DNA of 64,000 nt from Viola odorata (Eukaryota; Streptophyta; Magnoliopsida; Malpighiales; Violaceae), in contig OY829540.1 of the NCBI GenBank assembly GCA_963691705.1, forward strand, positions 70,480,367 to 70,544,366. The letters run 5' to 3'. The notes under the pieces are model-generated. The model made no database searches, was not told the DNA's origin, and saw nothing but the letters and a program-made list of their open reading frames with translations. How positions within the stretch are numbered: the first letter of the stretch is position 1; every line of letters starts with the position of its first letter. This document shows positions 18,452 through 30,934 of this stretch, piece after piece. A program made the translations under genes and the position numbers.

Positions 18452-21241
18452 ATGTCCCAAAGCGACACCATTCCGCTCAATTCCTCCTCCCAGTCCGACA
18501 TAGACGAGATCGAGAACCTCATCAACCAATCCGTTGGTCCCGCCACCGTTTTACCCGCCAGCGCATCAAGCCCTCCTCTCATCCCGGTCTCCACCTCAGC
18601 CTCCCCTTTCATCCCATCCAACCTCCCGCCGCCCACGCCGCCGCAGCAGAAGCAACAGAATCCGCCTTCTTCCGTCCCTTCCGTCCCTGCTCCTCCCCCT
18701 GTCCCCCACAGTTCTAATGGCAGCAACAGTATTGGCCCCACCGGCTTCGGCTCGCCCCCCAACACGCTCACCGAGCCTGTTTGGGACACTGTCAAGAGAG
18801 ATCTGTCGAGGATTGTGAGCAACTTGAAGCTGGTGGTCTTTCCCAATCCGTATCGCGATGATCCTGGCAAGGCCTTGAGGGATTGGGATCTGTGGGGACC
18901 TTTCTTCTTCATCGTCTTCCTGGGTCTCATCCTCTCCTGGTCTGCTTCCGTTAAGAAGGTTTGTTGTTTCTCATTCTCGTTTGTTCCTTTAAGCCTTGAT
19001 GCTTTGGTATGGTGTTGTATTGCTCCCACTCTGATGAGTCTGATGTTAGTCTCTGAGCTGGGTGTGGATATTGTTGTTGAAATTATCATGTGGTGGAAAT
19101 TGCTTGTCAACATATGTACTAGGTTCTCTTCCTTTATTGTTGAATTATGAATTTGTTTCTTTTTGGTATGTGCCTGTTTCTACCGTTTCTCATGTTTCAT
19201 GTTTGGTAATACCACAAAACCACTACAAGTTATGAATTGGAACATTCTTGATAAATCTGGAGATGGACGAGTACAAGTTTTGATAGTATGTGGAACATGT
19301 TGGGTATAAGGCAGGAAGGTTGATCTCATCTCAAATGAGAGGACATGGCTGTTTCTATTCCTATACATTTGTTTGTTAAGGCACACTGTTCTTAGTCTTA
19401 CTTCAGTTCTAACAGTTCTGACATCTTTTGCAGTCTGAGGTTTTTGCTGTTGCATTTGCGCTACTTGCTGCTGGTGCTGTGATCTTGACATTGAATGTTT
19501 TGCTATTGGTAATTACCCTTATCCCTTCTCTCTCTCCTCTACATGAGAACTCACAAAGATACCATGCTCGTCTATACTTACAAATGCCAGCCATGTTGTT
19601 AACGCTGCAAGTTGACTCCTAGACTTGTCCCTCCAACAACTAAAACTGAGATTCATAACATGCAATAAATTTCATTCATAAATAAGATAGCAATTTATTC
19701 ATGTTAGAGTGGTGCAATCTATGAAAGTTATTCATCCAACAGTTTTTATGAATCGGCTCTCTTTATGGGTTTTTGGAGATAGTTGAGTCAGTTTCTGAAA
19801 CCACGCCCCTATATGATTGCCTCCTTAGGATGAATTTCCCCTTTTATCTTCAACAATATGTTTCTTTTGTTCTCTCTCCTTTGTTGTACAGCATAACAGT
19901 CATCTTCTGAGCTCTCCTTCTTCATACATCTTGTCCTTTCTGTTCCATTGTGGTGCTTTGGGTCTGGAATAAAGACCATTCCAAATAAGTGGTCTGATAC
20001 ATCTGTTTCACGTCTGGTTTCTCCTTGTTCTATGTATCTCTAACTAAAGGCTGGCATGGTGGGTTATTGTGTATTGTATCACGATGTTAACCTCTCTTTA
20101 GATCTCCTCTAGCTCCTTTTTTTTGGTCATTTGGCATCATTATATATTTAGTGCTTGGTAAAACTATTTAAATTGTAATTGTCTATTTAAAGTCTGTATA
20201 ACATCAAAAGTTGCTTCTGTTCATGTTTCTGACCGTGGCTCTTAAACATCTTGTACACCATCGTTGCTAGCCAACATGATTCAAATTCAAAGCCAATTAA
20301 ACAGTAAACTGAGAAGGATAGACTTGTATATTTTATTGTTTATCTTATATTTGGTGGGAATTGATATGTTCTGTTGGAAACCGGGAAAAGAGAGTTGTAT
20401 TGTAACTTGATGCCAGTCACATGCGTTGACTTATTTAAGTATGTATTTAGTCATTGAAGTTAATTGTAGACTAATTTACTTGAATTAAAAGGTAAACTGA
20501 AGATGATAGGAGTACTGCTACTTCCTGAAGCAGGAGGATTTTAAAATTTTTGGTTAATAATATGCTATAACACATACTTAAGACCACTTATTTACTTGAA
20601 TTAAATGGGCAGTTCAAGATGATCTGAGTGCTACTACTTCTTAAATTACTATGACTTAAGTTTTACGGTTGATAATGTGGTCTAATGCTTATTACTTTAG
20701 ACTTCTTACACTGTGGATCTTTTTCATGTAGTGTAGTTTATGTTGTTTGTGAAGTTGTTTCTTATGCTCCATTGATCTTAATAAAAATGAAGTTGTAACA
20801 ACCTTTGATGCAAGTTTAACTGTTTTATATTGAAAGGATATTTTTGGTCTTTTTTGTGTTGGTTGAATATCGTCATCTTGTAGATGGAAAGTTTGATATT
20901 ATGTGGGCCAGGGGCCACATCGTTGAAACTTAGGAAGTCCTTAGAGTTGCAGAAATTTAAAGGGATTCTTTCCATTTCAGGGTGGACACATAATCTTCTT
21001 CCAGAGTTTGAGCCTTCTGGGTTATTGCCTCTTCCCGCTTGACGTCGGAGCCCTGATCTGTATGTTGAAGGGAAATGTGATTGTAAAAGTAGTAGTTGTA
21101 TGTGTGACGCTGGCGTGGAGCTCATGGGCTGCCTATCCATTCATGAGTTCAGCTGTCAATCCTAGAAGAAAGGCTCTTGCTCTCTACCCCGTCTTTCTCA
21201 TGTATGTATCCGTTGGTTTTCTCATCATAGCTATTGATTAA
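18452..21241 (+). CDS. YIP4-like (YIPF6) Golgi/TGN membrane protein
   Basis: Three exons, 18452-18958, 19434-19508 and 20981-21241, join in phase to 280 residues. The N-terminal third is cytosolic, Pro/Ser-rich, beginning [23 protein letters not shown], followed by the conserved [20 protein letters not shown]. The Yip1 domain follows with five hydrophobic segments, first [17 protein letters not shown], and the conserved end [31 protein letters not shown]4a/YIP4b in Arabidopsis act with ECHIDNA at the trans-Golgi network in secretion of wall polysaccharides. Intron 2 is long (19509-20980, 1,472 bases) and contains no recognised gene. The start is fixed by homology and by a CT-rich leader just upstream. 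Confidence 0.94.
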
Positions 21242-24200
21242 TTCAACAGAAACTTCCATTTACTAGATATAGGGGATTTTCTGCGGTCTACATATTCACC
21301 TCTCCCCTACTTGTTGGCATTCTATGGCGCTTAATTGTGGATTTCATTACCATAAGCAATTGAAACTCACCTGTAGTGTATAGGAATCTTTACTTGTTGG
21401 TCATTTTTGCATTTGACTGTACTTTTTGCTTTTGTGACTCAACATGTTTGGAGACAAAATGAGCTAAATATTGTATACTAGCATGAAACTTTCATGTGGT
21501 CTGTGACCCTGCCTACTTTGTATCGTTTCTGAAATTGGTGGCAATTGAGAGGTAACAGTCTCGAGAAAGGATATTGGCTCTGGTTAGGAATTGTCAGTTC
21601 TGTGTACTCTATGATTGGGTTCTTGATGTCTCTGGTTCTGATCCAGTTCCCATGTTAAGAAATTGTATACATGAAGTTTAGGTTGTACTGTTTGAACTGG
21701 TATGTTTGCGTATGCGAAAGTAAGCTTGGAGATGCTTTTATCCTATAGCCAGCTGAGAGTGAATGTGATGTGATCATTTTGTTCAAAGTTCTTTTTTTCG
21801 CCGCGAAAACTTGAAGCGTTTTCAGGAAGCTAGTGGTTAGGGGAAAGCACTTTACAGGATTAGCAGAGAGCCTAGTCGCTATGAAAGGCTCTCGGTTACC
21901 AGATTTCAGAGTTCTGCTGACAGGCTAACTGATCGCCCTAAAAGAACACTGGTTATTTCTGCATTGTGTTGACACCATAAGAGGCTTTCTTTCACTAAAA
22001 AACCAAAAATAAAAGAGTAAGAGGCTTTCTGCGTAAATTTGTTTCTTAACTACAAAGAAAGTTAATTGTTTGTTCCACTTGGATGAAGATGAAGTGGAGA
22101 TGCAGTTCAAAGACCCAATCATCCAAATCAAGATAGTGAGGGAAGGAAGTTTGAAACTCTGAATTGATCAAGGCGTGTTATCTCGGGTTTGTTTGGACAC
22201 ACATGGGCCCAAACGTTGCAAGGACAGAATTGTAAATTACTTTTACAAAAATAAAAATTAGGAACATCCCAAAAATAAATAATACGATTAGATGAGGTTC
22301 TAATGAATTTAAAGTCTCATCTCATATTTTATTGAATAGTTAAAATACTTATTTCTTAAAATATTTTAATTTTGATATCATATTTGCATAAGGTTTAAAT
22401 TGTCTTATGTATATTTAGATATGTTATATATACGTGATGTTGGCTCGCTGCTACGTTAATTTATCAAAATAAGAGAATACTAACAATCTCAAAATTGTGA
22501 AAATGATGTCGTTTTGAGTAAAATTGTCCGAAGTGGATGATGAGATTATTACATATATAGCTCGCCTTTCAATCGCCTTCACGTTTCTCACATTTTGGTT
22601 TTGGAGCTAAATCGCTAAAGCGAAAGGTGATTGGTGTTTAGCACCACGAGTAGGACCCGCATTTACCTACTGATCATGACCCGCCCGTAACACTTATAAC
22701 ATGGGACATGTTCCAAAACCAAGTTTGATTATAAGGTTCATGAATGGAAATAGTAGCAACTTTGATTACTTACATTATGAAAATATAGTATTTAAAAATG
22801 CAAAAAATATTATAGTATGTTATTTGGGGTTATAAATTAAATTAAAGTATTTTCTCAAATTTAAGAATCACTAAATTACTAAAATTTGATTAAAAATTAT
22901 CAAAATTAATAATGATAACTTAGGTTCTTAATTTGCAAAATTCCTCTCCAAAAGGAAATTATTTCTCGCAATTGAACTCCTAATTATTTGCCGTTATACA
23001 ACCCTGTCCCGTAGTACTCCATTTTGACGAGTTGATGAGGACATTAAACATCGACATGGAGGACACGTGTTGATTACTTCTTGGCCGAGCTCTCATCTAA
23101 CTAGCTAGTCAAACACATTGCACATGACGAGTAGTATAGAACACTTCTCGCTGTTATGTCATACCTTACGCATCCCTTTTATATATGTAGTAATGTTTAT
23201 CATAAAATTCTATAGACTTTACTTGTACGTGATACCCATACGAGAAATGTAAAGCGTAACATTACATATATACTGAGAGTATATTAAAAAATTACGCACA
23301 TATAGACACTTTGAGCGAAATGATAAAATGTAAATTTATAATTATCGAATAATATCTCAAACTATTAAAAATCTCACAACCTAATAAACTCAAATTCCTA
23401 ACTCATGCACAACTTGGTTAGACAATCAACTCCAACTAATGAACTTGAATCAAAAAAGGGAAAGAAATTATAGTGTGGGAGGTGGTGGAGTGTTGTGAGG
23501 AGACAATAAACCTTATCATCAATATGAAAATAAGGTATTATATTTGTGGATAAAAGATCCCAAGACAATGTGCATTAGGGCAGCAAACAAATATATATAT
23601 TGTTGAATTTGGAGATATTATGATTAAAAAAAGAGAGAAAAAAACAGCATATGTAGTAGTGGCAGAGAAAGCAGTGAAGCACGTCATGTAGATGTAGAAG
23701 TGCATGTGCTGCCTCTTTGTTGCTCACATGCATGTAAAATCCACATGTTTATGCATGCATTTGTAATCAAATACGTGGAGACAAATACTCTCTACACACA
23801 TACATACATACGTACATACGTACGTACATACATACATACATAATCAAATGGTTTGTACTTTGGTACTGTCATCTTTCAGTTTTATTTTATTTCATGTTTG
23901 TTATCATAGGTTGTAGTGTAGGTGATTGGAAAAAGGCCCTACCCAGTCCATAAGTCCATATGTTAGACCTGGTCGATCGTCTTTCAATGATTTCTAGCAT
24001 GATCATTGATTTGCTTTGCAATTTTACTAATGGTTTTAACAACCAAATATTTGGCAAATCCATCTTTACACCAATTAAGTCTCAGTCATCTTCTTTTAAG
24101 GCTTATTGTTATGCTTAAACGAGAACAGATTACAGTACTTTGATTATCAATAAAAGTCCAGCTTGGAGAAAATATTGTAATTAACGTAAGACAACGGAAA

Positions 24201-25335
24201 CGAGTGAAGGAGGGCACCTACCTCTCCTTGTACCAAAATTTGCAAATCTAAGTTTGTTGGTAAAGCTATGTCATAACACAAACAATATCTTGAGAAATAT
24301 ATATATATTAAAAGAATGGAATGTTTTTTATTTTTCAATATTTGCAAGAAGAGTGGAGTATATACAATTATAATTAATTAATTGACTGATTCACCAGTAA
24401 TATCTAACACCAACCTTATTAATTTGGTGATGGAACATAATTTATATCCTAAGATTTACGCAAGCAACACATGAAATGTGGGGAATATGTTACATGTATA
24501 ATCACTTAAAAAAACAGAGCTTAGATTTATTAATTAATGTTTTAATACATTACACCGTACCAATTAACAAGTTATAGAGGGTTTATCTCAGCACGAAGAA
24601 TAAAGATAATCAAAATGTAAAACAAGAATATAAAAATGGAGAATTTAAAATTTAAAATTTTGTATGGAAAGTCAAATCGATCATAAAAATTTATAAAATT
24701 TATATAATAATTTTTTTATTAATTCCTTCATCTTTTTACTAATTAATTATTAATTTAGTCAATTTTCTCAAAACTTCCACAAGACAAATTAATTTATAGC
24801 AAACTTAAAACACATTATTTACATCCTATAATTCAAAACTCAAGCACAATTAATAATAAAAGTTTTACAACATAGAAATAATTAGTTTAATTTCCCTTTT
24901 TTTACCGATTTTAATTACTTGCTTACGTAGGGTACGTAGCAGTATAGATTATTTAGCTCCAACAAACTTAACAAATGAGGAAACTTAAAACCGGTTCGAT
25001 TTAATCAAACCGTGTTTACCTCGCAATTTTATTGATATTCTATGAATTAATTTCAAGTTTTTGATAATTAAAAATAGAGTTCTATTACTATCCAGCTTAT
25101 TTTGGCAAAGTAATTAATTAATATTGTAAACTCGTGGATCGAGAGTACTTTGACAACAGTGGGTGTTTAGGGTTAGGGGTTAGATCTATAGCTAGTGTAT
25201 GCTATATTTTCATACGTACATTAATAACATTATTATTTTTAATTTTATATAGAAATTGTACTTTTTAATTTTTGAAATTTAAAAAGTATATGTACAAGCA
25301 TTATACAAACATGGTATATATATAGTAACATAATT
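21242..25335. other. Gene-poor AT-rich region
   Basis: The first 600-900 bases are the YIP4 3' untranslated region and flank. Beyond that no coding exon, RNA gene or intact transposon was recognised. It contains a tetranucleotide microsatellite at about 23800-23842 and long AT-rich runs (about 24360-24900). Confidence 0.55.
23800..23842. repeat. (ACAT)n/(ACGT)n microsatellite
   Basis: Tandem ACAT units interrupted by ACGT variants (CATACATACGTACATACGTA pattern). Simple sequence repeat with no other feature attached. Confidence 0.85.
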
Positions 25336-25651
25336 TCAAATTATACAAGCATAATATATATTGATGGGTGGAGCTCGTCGATACGCCACTAAAAAATATA
25401 TAAAGTATCGACGAGCTTAGTCCTATCGATACAAAAATACGCATTTATCAATATGCCTAGGCCCGTCAATTATTCACGTATTTTTTAAAATCTATCGACA
25501 GGTTAACTTTTTGTGTTTGTATCGATGAAAGTTTCTCTTCGATATTTTACGACATCTTGTATAGTGACGGGTTCCCATCGATATTTTTCCATTGGTAACG
25601 CGCGTTACCGACGAATTTTGCCCATCATAATAAACTTTTTCTTTTGTAGTG
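25336..25651. mobile_element. CACTA-like terminal remnant / deletion derivative
   Basis: The right border ends in CTTTTGTAGTG, the reverse complement of a CACTACAAAAG terminus typical of plant CACTA (En/Spm) elements. Inside are subterminal repeats of the type TCGTCGATA/ATCGATA in both orientations and a 16-bp palindrome at 25594-25609. The left border is degenerate: TGATGGGTGGAGCTCGTCG at about 25360 mirrors TGATGGGCAAAATTCGTCG read inward from the right end, so the left terminus should lie near 25336. No transposase is present. Confidence 0.6.
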
Positions 25652-26748
25652 AATTGAGTTAATGATTATATATTAAGAAACTAAGTATAATTAGTTTGAT
25701 GAGTAATTAGGTCTTGGGATATATCTTAATTATCTTTACTTGGAGGAATATTTGTAGTACATCTTTTACGTACGTACTCATGATGGTAGTAATTGAACTT
25801 TGGAAAGAAAAGAAAGGAAACCAATTGCACAAAAGTGGGACCAAATGGAAGAGCAAGTGTCTAGGATCAAGTGGACAGCTACACATTACCCCAAACTGTA
25901 ACACCTAATTTAATCCCTTTATTTTATCACTACTACATGTGCATTGCCTTTTCTGCATTATCGTAGAAGCTAAGCATCTTTTATTTATTTATTTCTTTGT
26001 AATTTCATTTTTTCTCGATGCCATAAAATAAAATCGTCATCTCTCCTTGTTCAATGCAAATTGGTACGTAAGGAAGACGATGTCTAGATTTTCTTGGGAA
26101 AAAAACAATTGAAAACCCATTTTCATTATTCTTCACTGAAATCCACACCCAGTTATTATGCCGCCGAATTTTTAAAAAAATTCAACATTCCTTTGAAATT
26201 TGAACCAAGCAACACCTAATTTACTCAAGAACAACAAAAAGAAGAAGACACTCGATGAATTTTTCAACCAAGTTCATGTGCGAATGTAATTAGGTATGGG
26301 CACCTCCATACATACGCTCATGGCCCGTAGGTTTGAAAAAAGGTGTAGCACTAGCAGCTAGCACCAATTCTCATTGATTTCTTACTTATTCTGCTACCAG
26401 CTCATACTTTCTTCCATCGTCTTCTTTACCTTTCTTGCATTCTTCTTTTTTCAAAAACTGAATAAGAATTGATTGCTCTCACTTGTCCCTACGTGCTTCT
26501 ATATCTTTTTATTGGAGAGAAATTTGGGAGAAAATAAAAATCCAGTCTTAATTAATTATTAAGTTTTTTGCCGATTTTGGCAGGAAGAGGAGGGACAAAA
26601 GATGGAAGAGTACATTAGAGTCTACAAAATAAACCATCAAAGAACTATAACCGGGAAATTACTCTAATTAATTAATAATTAGGACCCAAAATTAATTAAT
26701 TAGAAAATTAACTAAATTGATTAGCATCCTAATCTCTCTCGTCTCCTG
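25652..26748. other. Intergenic: GATA gene 3' flank
   Basis: No gene recognised. The short overlapping frames at about 25707-25908 on both strands show no domain. The right end is the 3' untranslated region of the minus-strand GATA gene. Confidence 0.5.
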
Positions 26749-28260
26749 CTAAATCAAATGCGTGAAGGTATTTGGCCCACTTTGATGATGGAACAAGAAA
26801 TCTTCTGCACCATTTGATACTCCAAAAATAGAACTTTGACTAAGGAACTGCTCCTGCCTTCCTCTTTGCATCTCCTTCTGCCTCCTCAGCTCCACAACCT
26901 TCCTATGTGAGTTTGAATGCTTTGCGGACACAAAAGTCGGGCTAGCCGCGGGCCTGTATTCGGGTACTAACCGACCCGACTTATATCGCACCCCACAAGC
27001 ATTACACAAAGTTTTTGGGCCCATGGGCCCGGTCCGCCATTGAGGAGTTTTTTCAGATGCACAGTGCAGGCATCTCCGGACCACACCCTCCGAACCCAAA
27101 TCACTATTGTTGGGGTTCGGCTTCTCTTGTTTCTTCGATGATGGTTTGGTGGTGGGCGCGAGGTGGAGGAGGCGGGTGGACCAGTCACCCGGTGCCACTC
27201 GAGAGCGCTTGGAGCGGGCCTTGCCTGGTCGTGGGCCCTCGGGTTGGAAAATTGGGTTGGTTGGGTTTCGGGTTGTTGGTTCTAGGTGGGTCTCTGATGA
27301 GGAGGATTCGGGTGTGGTTGGTTTGGATCCGGTTAAAATGTGGAGATTAGTTTGGAGGTTTTGGTCAGTGGAGAACGAGTCCTCCACAAAATTTGAGAGC
27401 CATTCTAGCTCAGCCATGTCATCATACTGCAAAACAGAAAAGTTTCCGAAAATAGTAAGAATCAATGATTTACTTTTTATGGCCATAGTAAAGAATTTCA
27501 GCGAAAGTAAAAAAATGCAATTAATTTGACATTAACATTTAGCACCGAAGGAAATATCTTTTTCTTTTCTACCCTTATTATCTTCAAAATTGATGATATT
27601 TATTCATCGAAAGCTCACTGTTATATTTATTGAAAATTTGAAACACAAAAAATCATAATTAAAATTTCGAAAGGATTGTATAGACAAGACATATAAAGGC
27701 TACCTAATTAATTTGTTTAAAATAAATTGATAGAAAATGATAAAATTAATTAATAGAAGAATAAACAAAAATTATACTAGAAAGAACAATGATTTTTTCG
27801 TCAAATGCAAGAAAATTTATGAGGAATTATTCAAAAAATGAAAGAAAATGATATCAAGTCATGTGATAATTTATTTTAAAGAAAATGTTAGTTAACGATC
27901 ATTACTTACCGGAACGCAAAGCTCGTTGGAGAAGTGAGAATCGGCAAGGCTGTGGCCGTAGCCGGAAGAGGAGTTGCAGCTGTCAGTGGTGGTGTTGGCG
28001 GCGGTGAGAGCGGCGGAGGAATGGTCATATGATTTTTTAGTAATATCGGCATCAATATTCAAGAAACCATCGGTGACCATGGCGTCATGATCGTCATCAT
28101 CATGACCAGTATTCACATCATTCGAGAAATCAAGAAGATCATCAACCATGAAATTATGGTTGTGGTCCCCACCACTTCTCTGGTCGGAAAGCCTCTTCTC
28201 AGCCGGAAAGACCCCCGTGTCCCCACCGTAGTAGCCTCCCATCAAGAATTCTGCCTCCAT
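26749..28260 (-). CDS. GATA-type zinc-finger transcription factor (subfamily A, GATA9/12-like)
   Basis: Two exons, 28260-27910 and 27426-26749, join in phase (donor GTAAGT, acceptor TGCAG) to 342 residues. The single zinc finger has the plant C-X2-C-X18-C-X2-C spacing, Cys236, 239, 258 and 261, with the core [19 protein letters not shown] and the basic tail [18 protein letters not shown] typical of subfamily A. The N-terminal exon is acidic ([17 protein letters not shown]), as in activation regions of this group, and a basic KARSKRSR stretch (186-193) may serve as nuclear localisation signal. The protein should bind GATA motifs in the nucleus. The ATG at 28260 gives MEAEFLMGG; an in-frame ATG at 28284 would add eight residues. 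A TATATATA run about 180 bases upstream could be the TATA box. Confidence 0.93.
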
Positions 28261-28284
28261 CTGTAAAACAGGGTATGTATGCAA

Positions 28285-30934
28285 AATCTTGAATGTACAA
28301 ACAATTAGTGAAATAAAAAAGGTTATGTTGTGAAATGAAGGAAGGAATGAAATTTATGTGTAATTTTATTTTTATTTTTTCCTTTTCTTGCGGTGGAAAA
28401 AGTGTAAAAGTCTTAAAGTGTGTGTGAAGAAAGTGTGAATATATATACAAATGAATAGAGAGAGGAAAAAAGAAAATGAGCTTGAAAAATGTCAAGAGGG
28501 GAAGAAATTTAGGGAGAGAAAATGTGAGTTTTTCAGCTTTTGGGAGATGAAGAAGGAGTGAGTGAGAGAAGAGTGGAGGATATGGTGGTGAGCTTGTGGG
28601 GTTTTGATGAGTAGGGGGAGGGGCTAAATTGAAAATATGAGGAAACAAAAGGACCATTTTCGTTTTCTTTTTTTATTCGATTTTAACATGGGAGAGAGGG
28701 ATGGTACGTATGGATTAAATAAAATAATTAAGGAGAGGAAGTGAGTTGCAAGTTCTGCTCAACTTTCTGCAATTAAGTGATTATTTATTTTTCTGTTTTG
28801 AGCAATTGGTAAAATATATTACTTGAGTTTTACAAAAGTTGTTTGCCTCTTTAGTCTTTAATATAAGCTCTTTCTTTCTTTATCCTTTTAGGTTTTGGAA
28901 TTTTCTTGGATTTCATTTGTGCTTGTGAAGTATTGAGTTGGCAGCGGTAACCTTTGATGCTAATGCTTAAAATATTGGTGCTTTAAACAAAGGCTCGTAG
29001 TAAAGAGGAGGAAAAAAAAGTAGATTACCAAGAGATCGTAGCCTAGAAGACTGCATTTTCTTATTCTTCTTTGTTAAAAAAGATAATTAAAATAAAAAGA
29101 TGGGTATTTAGCAAATTAAAGATTTCTAAAAGGGGTCTTCATTAGTTAAAATTCATTCTTATTCTAAATTAATTAGTAATATTAGCCTTAATTATAAAAA
29201 CTTAATCATTTGTTTAAACCAAATTGGTTGCGATTGAGATTCTAAAGAAGTAATTAAAGTGATAAATTTGGCAAAAGTCCTTGACCAAATCAATGGCAAC
29301 ACATGAGTTTGATGAAGCAATAGTTGTTTTCAACAATATGGCAATGTTATAGGTATGTATGATAATAATAGGATGTTGTCACCTTCTTCTATTCGTTTAT
29401 GTAAATTAGTTACTAAGACTTAATTAACTTGAATAGAATAGGAATAGAAAAGTGAAAAGTATAGCCGATAGGTAATTTCTCACACAAATGATCGAACTAT
29501 TAACTTATTACTTGTAAGAATGAGTGTCAAATCAATCACACCAATCATAATGAAAAAAATAAAAAAAAAAATTTAACGTATATATAGATTAGTTTTATAA
29601 ATTTGAACTACAATTACTCTTAAATTTATTATGTTACAACTAATTTTACGGCAGTTTCCGTTCACACAAAAGTTTTACTATGGACATTTTACTTAAATTA
29701 TAAGAATGTGGAGTGAGTCGAGACGGTAATGCATTTCGTTGTCAATTGATGGCATCGTTTTTATCTTTATTTCAATGGAAGAAAGACGTTAAAACCCAGT
29801 AACAAAGTGACCAGTTTTGCACTTCCATTACAAGACTAGCTCCTAGCTGGTGGGCTACGACATGACCAAAACCTACGAGACGTAGTGTACTAAGAGATAT
29901 TCCTAGATTGACTCCATGCTATTTATGTAAAACCTAATTATAAATTGAAACACAAAAATTTACTACAAATTATGAAAGAAAATAAGATGGTATATTGGGT
30001 ATATCATATACTATGTTTAAAGATTCAACTCCTAAAGAATAGATCATAGCAGGTTTTGTCGCAGCGATTCCCCGACCCATTTGTGACCAAGTTTACAGCC
30101 GGATACCTCTGCTCCAAATAATTTTTATCTCTTGGGACTTGTGCATTAATGTTTTTTCTATTTCTATTTCTATTTTATATTCATTTCACTTCCTACGATC
30201 ACCTATTTGTTTAACTTTAATTGATTTGATTGGAGCTTTCTACTGCAAATTGTTGGTCTATCAAATTATCAATCACCTGCTACACCACGTTTAAGCACGA
30301 TGGTTACAGCTAGACCCAACATTAATCTTAATCAGAGACAGAACACACTTCCCTCTAACTTTTTTCACTTTTAATCTTAATTACCTTAATCAATGGGTTT
30401 AAGACGGATAATGCCACTCGAATGCTGTTCAACTTCATACTAACCACTCCTCTAACCTCTAAAGAACTGATCCCAGCGGGTTAATAGTACTGATAAGATC
30501 TGTTTGGTGTTTTCGGTACTAGTACAAATGCTCATGGCGAAAATTAATCTGATTATCTTTAAGCGTTTATTGTTGAGTATGAACATTTTAACACTATTAA
30601 TTTTCTCTTTAATTATTGTAGCTATGCTATGAGAATTTTCAATGAAATTTGTCTGTTTTTGCTTCTCATTAACACATAATAAAGTTGCCTCTAATGACAC
30701 AAGATTAACTACCCAAAAATGTGAAGGAGATTAAAGTGTAGTTAATTATCAGCCAATCATTCAATTAAAACCAAATAAATACTCTTTCAGTTTCATATTA
30801 AATAACGTTTGGGTAGTTTTTTCTTATCGTTACTTATTAGTTAATTTTTTTTATCTAATTGTAGTAATTTACTCCTTATCGTTAAGAAAAGATTGTTAGT
30901 GGAACAATAAAGTAAAAAAATTAGAATTAAATAA
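28285..30934. other. GATA promoter and AT-rich intergenic DNA
   Basis: The first few hundred bases hold the GATA leader (pyrimidine-rich on the minus strand) and promoter. The rest is AT-rich, without recognised genes or RNAs. The frame at 28199-28657 overlaps the leader and is low complexity. A possible MITE end starts near 30780 (see the nested-insertion finding). Confidence 0.5.

Noticed and set aside
18421..19113. A 230-codon antisense frame on the minus strand over YIP4 exon 1
   Set aside because: It is the mirror of a GC-rich, Pro/Ser-rich coding exon and has Gly-rich low-complexity content without family resemblance; the plus-strand YIP4 reading is phase-consistent over three exons.
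27015..27529. Plus-strand frames of 111 and 140 codons over GATA exon 2
   Set aside because: Antisense shadows of the zinc-finger exon; no domain or homology, while the minus strand has a complete GATA finger.
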